Source: Pseudomonadota bacterium
Lineage (GTDB): Bacteria > Desulfobacterota > Desulfarculia > Desulfarculales > Desulfarculaceae
Assembly: GCA_018896025.1 (NCBI GenBank)
Contig: JAHIND010000014.1
Location: 1-36,449 of the forward strand
Length of the DNA stretch: 36,449 bases
Direction: 5' to 3'
The position numbers were made by a program, and so were the translations under genes. The notes beneath the pieces were generated by a model. It saw only the letters and a list, made by a program, of their open reading frames with translations. It did no database searches and was not told the origin of the DNA. Shown in pieces: positions 25,744 to 34,445 of this stretch (within the stretch, counting starts at the first letter, position 1; each line of letters begins with the position of its first letter).

Positions 25744-27023
25744 AGCTGCAACTCATCGGCCTGAGCCACAAGACCGCGCCCCTGGAGGTCCGCGAGTGCC
25801 TGGCTCCCCCGCCCGAGTCGGTGCCCGGGGAGCTGCACCGGATCACCGCCCTGCCCGGGGTGCGCGAGGCGGTGATGGTCTCCACTTGCAACCGGGTGGA
25901 GGTCTTGGCCGCCACCGAGGACAACGCCGGGGAGGCCGAGCTGACCGGTTGGCTCTGTAGCGGCCGGGGCCAGGCCCCGGAGCTGATCGCCGAGCACCTG
26001 TACCGCTACCAGGGGGCGGACGCGGTGCGCCACCTGTTCCGGGTGGCCTCCAGCCTGGACTCCATGGTGGTGGGCGAGCCCCAGATTCTGGGCCAGATAA
26101 AAGACGCCTACCGCACCGCCACCGACGCGGGCACTACCCGCACGGTGCTCAACCGCCTGCTTCACAAGACCTTCCAGGTGGCCAAGCGGGTGCGCTCGGA
26201 GACCAACATCGGCGGGGCGGCGGTGTCCATCTCCTTTGCCGCCGTGGAGCTGGCCAAGAAGATCTTCGACTCCCTGGAGGGTCTTAGCGCCCTGGTGGTG
26301 GGGGCCGGGGAAATGGCCGAGCTGGCCGTGGAGCACCTCATGGCCCAGGGGGTCAGCAAGGTGCAGGTGGCCAACCGCACCCTGGAGCGGGCGGTTGATC
26401 TGGCCCGTGGCTGGGGCGGGCACGCCATCAGCCTGGACGAGTTGGGCGCGGTGCTGGGCGAGGTGGACATCGTCATCGCCTCCACCGGCAGCCCCTCGGC
26501 GATGATAACCGCCAAGATGGCCAAGGCGGCGGTGAAGGCCCGGCGGGGCAGGCCCCTGTTCTTCATCGACATCGCCGTGCCCCGCGACGTGGAGTCCGCC
26601 GTGGGCGAGCTGGACGGCTGTTATCTCTACGACATCGACGACCTCACCTCGGTGGTGGAGGCCAACCGCGCCGGGCGGGCGGTGGAGGCGGGTCAGGCCG
26701 AGCGCATCGTGGCCGAGGAGGTGGTCAAGTTCATGTCCTGGCTGGCCGGGCTGGACGCGGTGCCCACCATCAGCGCCCTGGCCGCCAAGGCCGAGGAGAT
26801 ACGCACCGCCGAGCTGGCCCGCACCCTGAGGGACCTCAGTGAGCTTAGCCCCGACCAGGCCGCCGCCCTGGACCGCCTGACCCAGGCTCTGGTCAAGAAG
26901 CTGGTGCACGACCCCATCATGTTCATCAAGGGGGCCAGCCACAACAAGAGCCCCGACACCCTGCGCCAGCAGTTGGCATTGGTTCGCCGCATCTTCAATT
27001 TGGAGGAAAACGGCGGGGAGTAG
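25740..27023 (+). CDS. hemA: Glutamyl-tRNA reductase
   Basis: A 427-residue enzyme for the first step of C5-pathway tetrapyrrole synthesis (Glu-tRNA to glutamate-1-semialdehyde, NADPH). The opening is LIGLSHKTAPLEVRE. Catalytic cysteine C50 lies in STCNRVEV; SSLDSMVVGEPQILGQIK and the NADPH-domain loop VVGAGEMAELA follow. The C-terminal dimerisation helix ends near IFNLEENGG. The GTG start lies in a GTGA overlap with the previous gene, which places it 3 bases earlier than the first downstream frame codon. A family A repeat begins within a few bases of the stop. Confidence 0.95.
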   Translation: MKLQLIGLSHKTAPLEVRECLAPPPESVPGELHRITALPGVREAVMVSTCNRVEVLAATEDNAGEAELTGWLCSGRGQAPELIAEHLYRYQGADAVRHLFRVASSLDSMVVGEPQILGQIKDAYRTATDAGTTRTVLNRLLHKTFQVAKRVRSETNIGGAAVSISFAAVELAKKIFDSLEGLSALVVGAGEMAELAVEHLMAQGVSKVQVANRTLERAVDLARGWGGHAISLDELGAVLGEVDIVIASTGSPSAMITAKMAKAAVKARRGRPLFFIDIAVPRDVESAVGELDGCYLYDIDDLTSVVEANRAGRAVEAGQAERIVAEEVVKFMSWLAGLDAVPTISALAAKAEEIRTAELARTLRDLSELSPDQAAALDRLTQALVKKLVHDPIMFIKGASHNKSPDTLRQQLALVRRIFNLEENGGE

Positions 27024-27708
27024 GCACCGGCTTCGCCAGACAGCGGGATGCTGCGTTGCGGACGGCGCTCGTTTCCTCGGCGTATGGGCATATACGCCTG
27101 CGGAACTCGCTGGCCCGCGCCTTGCCTGCCGCTGCCTGGCTGTGCCGGGGCGGGGTGGCGGTCGATTAAGATTCAAGATCAGGGTAGGTTGGGCAGAGGG
27201 CGCGGCCCGAAACCCAACGATTGCCGATGGGCGCAAAAGACTCTTGGCGTAGGGGCGGGGTTTATCCCCGCCCTTTTTGCATTGTTTCTCTTCAATTGCC
27301 GTCATTGCGAACAGCGGCGGAGGCCAAGGTTGGGGGGTAAAGGCGGCCATCCCGCCGCTGTGTGGCAAACTTCCTTTTCCCTCGTCATGCCTGTGTGACC
27401 AGCGCAAGGCTATCCCTTTTCCCCGCATTCGCCCCTCTTGGGGGAAGGCGAAGCTCGCCACGTCGCATCTTTTTCAAGATGCTCCTCGCGATGACCTCTA
27501 TTGCTGAATATAAACAGGCGTGGCGGCGAGACCGTCTTCTTGAGGCAGAGATTGCTTCGTCGCTGTGCTCCTCGCAACGACAAGGGCGCTGTTGGGCTTC
27601 GGGCGGCGCCCTCAACCCAACCTACACGATCCCATATTTCTTTAGAAATAGCGTAGGTTGGGTTGAGCGAAGCGAAGCCCAACAATTCTTACTTATTCGG
27701 CCCAAGGC
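27024..27708. repeat. Repeat island 4 between convergent genes
   Basis: No gene. Order: family A (27028-27158; CCGGCTTCGCCAGACAG ... CCTGGCTGTGCCGGG, inner TATGGGCATATACGCC); family B at 27184-27218; family C at about 27249-27273; family E at 27301-27495; an inverted family D at about 27547-27582; an inverted B at 27590-27625; and another B at 27653-27684, ending close to the stop of the GNAT gene. ORFs of 76-116 codons in this stretch are repeat-derived. Confidence 0.75.
27301..27495 (+). mobile_element. MITE-like repeat, family E copy 4
   Basis: It starts GTCATTGCGAAC and ends CTCCTCGCGATGAC. It contains CTTCCTTTTCCCTCGTCATG and the terminal hairpin block GCATCTTTTTCAAGATGC. It is closest in organisation to the copy at 534-735. 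Confidence 0.6.
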
Positions 27709-28212
27709 CTAGCTGGTCGCCCAAAATCCCTGGTGGAACTTCATGGTGCCCTTGGGCACCGCTTCGCCGAAGGGCAAGGCCATGAACACCTCCGGGGGCA
27801 CGCCCTCGTGCACCAGCTCGGGGTAGTTCTTGAAACCGAAGCGGGGGTAATAGGCGGGGTCGCCCACCAGGGCGCAGCCCCGCGCGCCCAGCTTTTGCAG
27901 GCGGGACAGTCCCTCCCGGATCAGGGCCGAGCCGATGCCCTGCCTGTGAAGCTCGGGCAACACCGAAACCGGGCCCAGGCCGTACCAGTCGGTGGCGCCG
28001 TCGGAGATGCTCACTGGCGAGAAGGCCACGTGGCCCACCACCCGGCCGTCGATCTCCGCCACCAGGGAGATGGTCAGGACCCCGGCGGCGCGCAGGGCCT
28101 TGATTATGAACTGCTCGGTGTTCTGGCTGATGGGCAGGGTCTTGAAGGCGGCGATGGTCACCTCTTTTATGGCCTCGATATCAGCGCTGGTCTCGCCTCT
28201 AATGATCATCAT
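27709..28212 (-). CDS. GNAT family N-acetyltransferase (YhbS-like)
   Basis: A 167-residue single-domain GNAT. The acetyl-CoA loop follows LGPVSVLPELHRQGIGSALI (about 80-99; motif Q-x-x-G-I-G). The downstream GARGCALVGDPAYYPRFGF is typical of the YhbS/COG3153 subgroup. The substrate is unknown; such proteins acetylate amines or protein N-termini. It starts MMIIRGETSADIEAI. The next gene upstream is an unrelated membrane protein 85 bp away on the same strand. Confidence 0.85.
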   Translation of the reverse strand: MMIIRGETSADIEAIKEVTIAAFKTLPISQNTEQFIIKALRAAGVLTISLVAEIDGRVVGHVAFSPVSISDGATDWYGLGPVSVLPELHRQGIGSALIREGLSRLQKLGARGCALVGDPAYYPRFGFKNYPELVHEGVPPEVFMALPFGEAVPKGTMKFHQGFWATS

Positions 28213-28297
28213 GAACTCCGTCCGCCGCCCCGCCCTTGGGGTGGTTCGGCCGGATGGGTTGTTGCGTGTCTTGGGTGTGGTTTGGGTCCTGAACCGC

Positions 28298-28771
28298 CTA
28301 GGGATTGCCCTCGGGACGCTCGCAATCCTCGACGGATTTATCGGCGCTGCCCTTGCCCCGCTGGAAGGCGTCGGCCAGGCAGAGCACGGCCAGGGAGAGC
28401 ATGACCGCCTTTACGGCGAAGTTGGAGATGAAGATGGCCAACATCTTGGGTCCCACCAGGGACATGTCCAAACCCACGAAGGCCCCTTCCAGGCGAAAAT
28501 AGCACAGGGACCAGGCCAGGCTGAGCACGAAGCCGGTGAGGTTCATGAACAGCAGGCGGTACACGTGGGGCAGGGCCCGGTGGCCTTCGTCCTTGGCGGT
28601 GCGCACCCGCGAGATGAAGTAAACCAGTACCAGGGCCAGGGTGAGGCCCAGGTACATGGCGTACAGATGCATGGGCAGGTTGGAGAGCAGCACCAGGTCG
28701 CTGGCCAGCATCAGGGCCAGGGCGAACAGGGCCAGCTTGCCCAGCCAGACGAATTTGAGGTGAAACTCCAT
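28298..28771 (-). CDS. Four-helix membrane protein, unknown
   Basis: A 157-residue protein with four predicted membrane helices (about 11-27, 34-52, 70-88, 108-128), a Lys/Arg-rich loop after helix 2 (SRVRTAKDEGHR) and a charged C-terminal tail. GGAGAG lies before the ATG. I do not recognise the family. Composition, ribosome site and the hydrophobic pattern support a real gene; the antisense ORFs over it are shadows. Confidence 0.7.
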   Translation of the reverse strand: MEFHLKFVWLGKLALFALALMLASDLVLLSNLPMHLYAMYLGLTLALVLVYFISRVRTAKDEGHRALPHVYRLLFMNLTGFVLSLAWSLCYFRLEGAFVGLDMSLVGPKMLAIFISNFAVKAVMLSLAVLCLADAFQRGKGSADKSVEDCERPEGNP

Positions 28772-28922
28772 GCCGCTCTCCTTGCCGGGACGGTCGGGAA
28801 ACCGGCCCCATTATAGCCCAGATGAGGTCAGGGGTTGAAGGGGCAAGCTTCCGGTCTTAAGCTTATATAAATATGCCCATGAACCACCCAGCCCGAGGCC
28901 GCTGCCTCGCGGGAGAGAAAAC

Positions 28923-31565
28923 ATGCGCCGGATTTCGCCTATCCTGTTAATTCTGCTGACGATTCTGCTGGTTCCCCTGGCCGCCTGGGCCGCGCCCCAG
29001 CGCCACACCCTGCCCAACGGCTTGAAGGTCCTCACTGTTGAGAACCACGAGGCCCCGGTGGTCTCCTTCCAGGTGTGGGTGCGGGCGGGCTCCATCTACG
29101 AGAAAAAGGGCGAGTACGGCATCACCCACCTCATCGAGCACATGATCTTCAAGGGCACCCCCCGCCGTCCCGCCGGGCAGATGGCCTCGGAGATCGAGGC
29201 CCTGGGCGGCGAGGTGAACGCCTACACCACCTTCGACCACACCAACTACTACGTGACCGCCTCCAGCGCCTCGGCGGGCCCGGCCCTGGACATCCTGGCC
29301 GACGCGGTGGTGAACGCCTCCTTTGACCAGGCCGAGCTGACCAAGGAAAAAGAGGTGGTGATCGAAGAGATCCGCATGAACCAGAACAACCCCTCCCGGC
29401 GCATGGGCTGGGAGGTGTTCGCCCAGGCCTTTGGCGACTCCCCCTACGGGCGGCCCATCCTGGGCACCGTGGAGTCGGTGCGGGCCATCACCCGCCAGGA
29501 CATCCTGGACTACCGGGCCCGTTGGTACCGCGCGCCGGGCATGCTGGTGGTGGCGGTGGGCGATTTCAAGACCGCCGAGATTCTGCCCCTGATCGCCAAG
29601 GCCTTCGCCCCGGTGTCCAACCAGCCCGCCCCGGCCTTCAAGCTGCCCCCGGACCCCAGGGCCCTGGGGCCGCGCCTCAAGATAATGCGCGACAAGGTGA
29701 GCCAGGCCAGCATCAGCATGGTGTGGCTCACCCCCGGCCTTCCCGACCCGGTGGTCTATCCCCTGGACATGGCGGCCACGGTGTTGGGCGACGGCGAGAC
29801 CAGCCGCCTGTACAGCCGCCTGAAGGAGAAGCAGGGCCTGGTGGACAGCGCCAACGCCTCGGCCTACACCCCCGAGGGGGTGGGCCTGTTCGAGGTGGAG
29901 GCCTCCCTGGCCCCGGACAAAGTGGAGGGCGCTTGGCCCGCCATGCTCCAGCAGGCCATGACCCTGGCTACCCAGCCCCCCAGCGGCGAGGAGCTCAAAC
30001 GCGCCCGGGTGAACCTGGCCGCCGGTTTCGTGCGGGCCCGCCAGACCATGCAGGGCCAGGCTCGGGAGCTGGGCTACTTCGAGATGTTCAGGGGCGGCTT
30101 TGAGCACATGGCCACCTACATGCAGCGCTTCAACGCGGTGGACGCCACCGCCGTGGCCGACACTGCCCGCCGCTGGCTGAGCCCCGCCGGGCTTTCGGTG
30201 GTGATCCAGGTGCCCGAGGGCGCCAAGGTGCCGGACCTGGCCGCCCTCGAGAAGGCGGCCATGGCCGCCTACACCCAGGCCCCGGCCAAGGCGTCCCCGG
30301 ACCAGCCCCAGCGGGTGGTCTTGGACAACGGCCTGACCCTTCTTATCAAACCGGCCAGGGCGGTGCCCCTGGTGTCCTATCTATTGGCCGCGCCCGGCGG
30401 CCAGGCGGCCGAGGGCCAAGGCCAGGCCGGTCTCTACAGCCTGTGGTCCCGCGCGGTGGAGCGGGGCACCAAGGACATGAGCTACGAGGAGCTGACCAGG
30501 GAGTTGGAGGACATGGCCGGCTCCGTCAGCGGCTACAGCTCCAAGACCAGCGCCGGGCTCTCGGGCAGCTTTTTGGCCCAGGACTGGAAGCGGGGCCTGG
30601 AGCTCTTGACCAAGGTCTGGACCGGGGCCAGCTTCCCGGCCGACCAGGTGGAGCGGGCCAAGAAGGAGCAGCTCGCCGCCCTTAGGGCCCAGCAGAACTC
30701 GCCGGTGGCCAGGGCCTTCAAGCGCTTCCGCCGCCTGGTCTACGGCGAGCACCCCTTTGGCCACGATCCCCTGGGCACCCCCGAGACCCTGGCCAAGATG
30801 GGCCCGGACCAGCTCAAAGCGGCCATGCAGGCCATGCGCGGGCCGGGCGGCTGCGTCCTGGCCGTGGTGGGCGACGTGGCCCCCCAGGCCTTCATCGCCG
30901 AGGTAAAGACCCTGCTGGGCGGGCTCAAGGGCCAGGCCGCCGCGATGAGCGTGCCGCCGCTGACCACCCCGGCCCAGCCCAAGGTGGAGAAGATCGACGA
31001 GCCCCAGGCCAAGCAGAGCCAGATCATGCTGGGCTTCGTGGCCCCCGGCCTGGAATCGCCCGAGCGCTGGCCCCTGGAGCTGGCCGACGCGGTGCTGGGC
31101 GGCATGGGCGGGCGGCTCTTTGAGGACCTTAGGGACAAGCGCTCCCTGGCCTACGCGGTGCAGCCCTTCTACAGCCCGGCCAAGGGCGGGGGCATCTTCG
31201 GCATCTACATGGGCGTGGGTCCGGGCAAGGAGCAGGCGGCCCTGGCGGGCATCGGCGAGCATCTGGGACGCATGCACGCCCAGGCCCCCAGCCCCAAGGA
31301 GATGGCCAGGGCCAAGGCCTACTACCTGGGCGGCTACGCCATAGGCCTGCAAAGCTACGCCTCCCAAGCCACGGCCATGGCCGGGGGCGAGCTGAACGGC
31401 CTGGGCTGGCTGTACTACACCAAGGTGCCGGAATTCGTGAAGGCGGTCAGCGCCGACCAGGTGCTGGCGGCGGTGAAGAAATACCTGAACCCCGAGCACC
31501 GGGCCGAGCTGATCGCCGGGCCGCCGCCCAAGAAGGAGGCCCAGCCCAAGGCCAAGGCCAAGTAG
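28923..31565 (+). CDS. M16-family zinc metallopeptidase, exported, two M16 repeats
   Basis: An 880-residue pitrilysin-like peptidase. Signal peptide at 1-24 (MRRISPILLILLTILLVPLA). The inverted zinc motif HxxEH is H69-L-I-E72-H73, with the distal glutamate in VVIEEIRMN (about 148-149), matching HxxEH-x75/76-E. The second half (from about residue 465, VVLDNGLTLLIKPARAVPL) is a second M16 domain without HxxEH, as usual for the non-catalytic half. It would degrade or process peptides in the periplasm. GGGAG lies before the ATG, and AT-rich sequence (28858-28876) upstream may be the promoter. An intrinsic terminator follows. Confidence 0.9.
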   Translation: MRRISPILLILLTILLVPLAAWAAPQRHTLPNGLKVLTVENHEAPVVSFQVWVRAGSIYEKKGEYGITHLIEHMIFKGTPRRPAGQMASEIEALGGEVNAYTTFDHTNYYVTASSASAGPALDILADAVVNASFDQAELTKEKEVVIEEIRMNQNNPSRRMGWEVFAQAFGDSPYGRPILGTVESVRAITRQDILDYRARWYRAPGMLVVAVGDFKTAEILPLIAKAFAPVSNQPAPAFKLPPDPRALGPRLKIMRDKVSQASISMVWLTPGLPDPVVYPLDMAATVLGDGETSRLYSRLKEKQGLVDSANASAYTPEGVGLFEVEASLAPDKVEGAWPAMLQQAMTLATQPPSGEELKRARVNLAAGFVRARQTMQGQARELGYFEMFRGGFEHMATYMQRFNAVDATAVADTARRWLSPAGLSVVIQVPEGAKVPDLAALEKAAMAAYTQAPAKASPDQPQRVVLDNGLTLLIKPARAVPLVSYLLAAPGGQAAEGQGQAGLYSLWSRAVERGTKDMSYEELTRELEDMAGSVSGYSSKTSAGLSGSFLAQDWKRGLELLTKVWTGASFPADQVERAKKEQLAALRAQQNSPVARAFKRFRRLVYGEHPFGHDPLGTPETLAKMGPDQLKAAMQAMRGPGGCVLAVVGDVAPQAFIAEVKTLLGGLKGQAAAMSVPPLTTPAQPKVEKIDEPQAKQSQIMLGFVAPGLESPERWPLELADAVLGGMGGRLFEDLRDKRSLAYAVQPFYSPAKGGGIFGIYMGVGPGKEQAALAGIGEHLGRMHAQAPSPKEMARAKAYYLGGYAIGLQSYASQATAMAGGELNGLGWLYYTKVPEFVKAVSADQVLAAVKKYLNPEHRAELIAGPPPKKEAQPKAKAK

Positions 31566-31592
31566 GCCACACCCCACAAGTGAACGCGCCGA

Positions 31593-31621
31593 GGCGGGGG
31601 CACACCCCGCCCCTCTTTTTT
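31593..31621 (+). terminator. Intrinsic terminator after the M16 peptidase gene
   Basis: Stem GGCGGGG / CCCCGCC (7 bp) with a GCACA loop, followed by CCTCTTTTTT. It lies 28 bp after the stop. Confidence 0.85.
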
Positions 31622-31676
31622 ATATTGAGTGTTTGTGCCTTAATAATAAGAAAGTCCTTCCTGGAGGAGCCTTGCC

Positions 31677-31844
31677 GTGCGTCGCTTCGCCCCCATCCGC
31701 CGCTTATGCCTGGCCGCCTTGCTGCTGGCCGGGCTGCTGCTGCTGAACGGCTGCGGGGGCGAGTTCTGGGGCGGGGTGGGCGATTGGGAGCCGGGCGAAC
31801 TGGGGGCGCTGCCGGTTCAGACAGTTAAAAACCACCATGATTGA
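31677..31844 (+). CDS. Tiny lipoprotein (55 aa)
   Basis: A GTG start with GGAGGAG 7 bases upstream. The basic N-terminus MRRFAPIRRLCLAALLLAG is followed by a hydrophobic core and the lipobox LLNGC (cysteine at about residue 27), then a short Gly/Trp-rich mature part of about 28 residues (GGEFWGGVGDWEPGELGAL). This is what small outer-membrane or inner-membrane lipoproteins look like; no family recognised. It lies between the M16 terminator and the MFS gene (45 bp before it) and is probably transcribed with the latter. Confidence 0.65.
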   Translation: MRRFAPIRRLCLAALLLAGLLLLNGCGGEFWGGVGDWEPGELGALPVQTVKNHHD

Positions 31845-31889
31845 TCCAGGGGGATGCCCGGCGGCTAGGCGGGGGGTATCATTTTCCGC

Positions 31890-33161
31890 ATGAACAACTT
31901 GAGATACATCGCCCAGGCGGAGGGCCGCAGCCGCGCCTGGGCCATCTATTTGGTCTGCATCTGCTGCTACATGCTCAGCATGTTCTACCGGGTCTCGGTC
32001 ACGGTGATCAGCCCTCAGCTGGCCGCGGACCTGCGCCTGAGCGTCAGCCAACTCAGCGATCTCTCCGCCGCTTTCTTCTACGCCTTTGCCGCCGCCCAGA
32101 TACCCCTGGGCCTGCTGCTGGACCGCTGGGGCACCCGGCGGATCATGACCCTGCTCAACCTGGTGGCCGTGGCCGGGGCGCTCACCTTCGCCCTGGCCCA
32201 GAACGGCGCCATGGCCACGGTGGGGCGGGTGCTCTTGGGCCTGGGCATGAGCGGCAACATGATCGGGGCCATGATGCTCATCGTGGCCTGGTTCCCGCCC
32301 CGGCGCTTCGCCACCCTCACCGGGGCCATCGTGGGGGTGAGCACGGCGGGCCAGTTCATGGCCGCCACCCCCCTGGTCTACATCTCCCAGGCCGTGGGCT
32401 GGCGGGGGGCCTTCATCGCGGTGGCCGCCCTCAACGCCATGGTCATCGCCTTGTTTTATTGGGTGGTGCGCGACACCCCGCCGGGGGTGGAGCTGCCCCA
32501 CTCCACCAATGAGAATCCCTTCAAGGGCCTGGGCCAGCTCTTCCGCCATCACTATTACTGGATCATCAGCCTGAGCACCTTTTTCCGCTATGGCTGCCTC
32601 ATGGCCCTGCAAGGCCTGTGGGCCGGGCCCTACCTGATGAACGGCCTGGGCCTGAGCCAGATCGAGGCCGGCAACATTTTGCTGTTCATCACCATCGGCT
32701 ACATGATCGGCCTGCCCCTCTGGGGCCGGGTTAGCGATGAAGTGCTGGGCACGCGCAAGTGGGTGGTGCTGCCCGCCCTGTTCATCTGGGCCTTGCTGAT
32801 CCTCTCCCTGGGCCTGATGCAGGGGATGCCGGTGTGGGTGCTCTGCGCCTTGTTCCTGGGCCTGGGCCTGATGTCCGCCCCAGGGCAGGTCATGTACCCC
32901 CACATCAAGGAGCTCTTGCCCGACCACCTGGCGGCGCGGGCCCTGACCGGCATAAACCTCTACACCATGCTGGGCGCGGCGGCGCTCATGCAAACCGCCG
33001 GGTTCCTGGTGGAGGGGGACCCCTCCACCATGCACGGCATCGACGGCTACTGGCCGGTGTGGCTGTTCATGGCCGGGGGCCTGTGCCTGGCCGGGGTGCT
33101 TTACTGCTTTATTCCCGACAGCAAGGCCATGCGCGAGACCCAAGCGGTGACCGAGGGGTAA
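31890..33161 (+). CDS. MFS transporter
   Basis: A 423-residue 12-helix major facilitator. The loop 2-3 signature is GLLLDRWGTRRIM (about 78-90), and the matching loop 8-9 is GLPLWGRVSDEVLGTRKW. The start (AQAEGRSRAWAIYLVCICCYMLSMFYR) resembles the anion/organic-acid or sugar-acid symporter branch, but the substrate cannot be assigned. The ATG start gives a normal cytoplasmic N-terminus; no strong ribosome site is visible. A family A repeat starts at its stop codon. Confidence 0.88.
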   Translation: MNNLRYIAQAEGRSRAWAIYLVCICCYMLSMFYRVSVTVISPQLAADLRLSVSQLSDLSAAFFYAFAAAQIPLGLLLDRWGTRRIMTLLNLVAVAGALTFALAQNGAMATVGRVLLGLGMSGNMIGAMMLIVAWFPPRRFATLTGAIVGVSTAGQFMAATPLVYISQAVGWRGAFIAVAALNAMVIALFYWVVRDTPPGVELPHSTNENPFKGLGQLFRHHYYWIISLSTFFRYGCLMALQGLWAGPYLMNGLGLSQIEAGNILLFITIGYMIGLPLWGRVSDEVLGTRKWVVLPALFIWALLILSLGLMQGMPVWVLCALFLGLGLMSAPGQVMYPHIKELLPDHLAARALTGINLYTMLGAAALMQTAGFLVEGDPSTMHGIDGYWPVWLFMAGGLCLAGVLYCFIPDSKAMRETQAVTEG

Positions 33162-33566
33162 GGCGGGCGGCTTCGCCAGGCAGCACTGCGCGGCTGCGCC
33201 AGTCGCCCGTGGGCTGTGTTGCCGGCGTCGCTTAGGCCTCGACGTAGCTTTGGCTACGCCTACGGCCTGCGCTCGCCGGACGCCTTGCCCACGAACCCCT
33301 GGCTGTGCCGCGAAGAATTGTGTCGTTGCGAGGAGCGGCCCCGCCGCGACGAAGCAATCTCTGCCCGACGGCGGGTGCCCCGCCGATAATCATGGCGGTC
33401 GTTTTCAATAGAAATACAGATTGGCGTAGGTTGGGTAGAGCGGAGCGAAACCCAACAATTCCCTATACCGAAAAAGATGAGAGGGCGGGGATAAACCCCG
33501 CCCCTACACCCGGAAAAGGGCTCTTAGTGTAGGGGCGGGGTTTATCCCCGCCCTGCCTACTTTATT
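33162..33566. repeat. Repeat island 5 between convergent genes
   Basis: No gene. Order: family A (33164-33312; GCGGCTTCGCCAGGCAG ... CCTGGCTGTGCCGCG, inner GACGTAGCTTTGGCTACGCC); family D (GTTGCGAGGAGCGGCCCCGC...GACGAAGCAATCT, about 33323-33361); family B at 33426-33457; and two mirrored family C palindromes (GGGCGGGGATAAACCCCGCC at about 33484, reversed at about 33533-33556), ending just before the stop of the selenoprotein candidate. Confidence 0.75.
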
Positions 33567-33875
33567 CTAGAAAGAGCAGGCGGCGGCCAGGGCGGCCACG
33601 CCGTCCACCTTCAGCCAGCGCAGACGCCAGAAGCCGCCTAGGCTGACATAGATCTTGGGTCCGGCCAGCATCAGGCCCCGCTGCAGAAACAGCTCCACCC
33701 CGTCCACGGTTTGGCGGTTGAAAAGATGGATCTGGTCCTGTTCCGGGGGCTGGGGCGCGAACCGCGCCCCGGTGGCGGGTGCTCAACCACCGCCGCCGGC
33801 GGGAGGCATTATGGTCAGTTGGTTGCCTCGGGCGGCCAACCACTCACGGGCCTCGGGGGTGATCTCTACGCGCAT
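33567..33875 (-). CDS. Small selenoprotein candidate with in-frame TGA (Sec31)
   Basis: A 102-codon frame from ATG 33875 (GAGGTG upstream) to TAG 33567-33569, interrupted by one TGA at 33783-33785 (codon 31). Before it: MRVEITPEAREWLAARGNQL then TIMPPAGGGG. After it: IHLFNRQTVDGVELFLQRG, then KIYVSLGGFWRLRWLKVDG. Both parts read as one small protein and together resemble, from memory, the 'CC/Se motif' family of about 100-residue (seleno)proteins, in which a Cys or Sec sits after a Gly-rich stretch. A SECIS-like hairpin follows the TGA at the right distance. If TGA is a stop, only a 30-residue peptide is made. Gene finders would call a wrong frame here (for example 33562-33843). Function unknown; a redox role is inference. 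It is divergent from the small coiled-coil gene. Confidence 0.72.
33752..33770 (-). promoter_or_regulatory. Bacterial SECIS-like hairpin
   Basis: On the transcript strand, a 7-bp stem GGGGCGC / GCGCCCC with the loop GGTTC. The loop begins 19 bases after the in-frame TGA and has G at its first two positions followed by T, fitting the known bacterial SECIS rules (short upper stem, G in the first two loop bases, 16-37 bases from UGA). It would recruit SelB with Sec-tRNA. Confidence 0.65.
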
Positions 33876-34038
33876 GCACACCTCGCGGGGTTTGTTCTCG
33901 GGGGTGTTATGGGGATGCCCAATGGCAACCCGCTTGTTCTATTGTACCAGGAGCTTTTCTCCTTGCCAGAGCAGGATATTTGCATTGTCGCGCCTTTTGC
34001 CTTCACAATATTACAAGAACCTGTTGGCGAGGAGTTAC

Positions 34039-34221
34039 ATGAGCAATCTACAGCGCGAAGAATTATTGGCTCAGCGCCGAAGGCTGATCGAAGATGTGGA
34101 ACAGGCCCGGGCCGCCTTGCCGGCCCACTCGGTGCGCCCCTGGCAATGGCAACGGGTGGAGGAGGCCGAGGAGGCCTTGGCCGAGCTGGACCGAGGTTTG
34201 GAGGCCCTGGAACCGGCCTAA
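34039..34221 (+). CDS. Small coiled-coil protein, unknown
   Basis: A 60-residue highly charged helical protein: MSNLQREELLAQRRRLIEDV, a central break with LPAHSVRPWQWQRV, then a second helix (EEAEEALAELDRGLEALE). ATG 34039 has GAGGAG at good spacing; the same frame open further upstream has no support. The two-helix hairpin pattern around a Trp-rich turn suggests a small antiparallel coiled coil. I recall similar short proteins in deltaproteobacteria but know no function. It is divergent from the selenoprotein candidate, with about 160 bp between them for promoters. Confidence 0.65.
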   Translation: MSNLQREELLAQRRRLIEDVEQARAALPAHSVRPWQWQRVEEAEEALAELDRGLEALEPA

Positions 34222-34266
34222 GCCTAAGAACGCATATCAGCGGGAAGGATTTTCCCGGCCATACCC

Positions 34267-34292
34267 CCGGCCGCATAAAATTTATGCGCCGG
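34267..34292. promoter_or_regulatory. Palindrome upstream of the multicopper oxidase gene
   Basis: CGCATAAA-A-TTTATGCG is a perfect 8-bp inverted repeat extended by CCGG / CCGG arms with one bulged base. It lies between the small coiled-coil gene (ends 34221) and the oxidase gene (starts 34446). With no T-run after it, an operator for a dimeric regulator or an mRNA hairpin fits better than a terminator. The remaining gap up to 34445 shows nothing else certain. Confidence 0.45.
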
Positions 34293-34445
34293 AGACAGCC
34301 CCCGCACCGTTTCCGCAAACGGTCGCCCTGTCCATCTATTTGATAATACATCGTGTTTTGTCATGGCCGGGCCGACGAGGCTCTTGGCACGAGTGCTGCT
34401 ACTACGAATAGGGACAACAGCACCCCTTAACCTTGGACTGAACCC

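Noticed and set aside
33562..33843. 93-codon minus-strand ORF at the selenoprotein locus
   Set aside because: Arg/Pro-rich out-of-frame reading; the frame that uses the TGA as Sec gives protein-like sequence on both sides.
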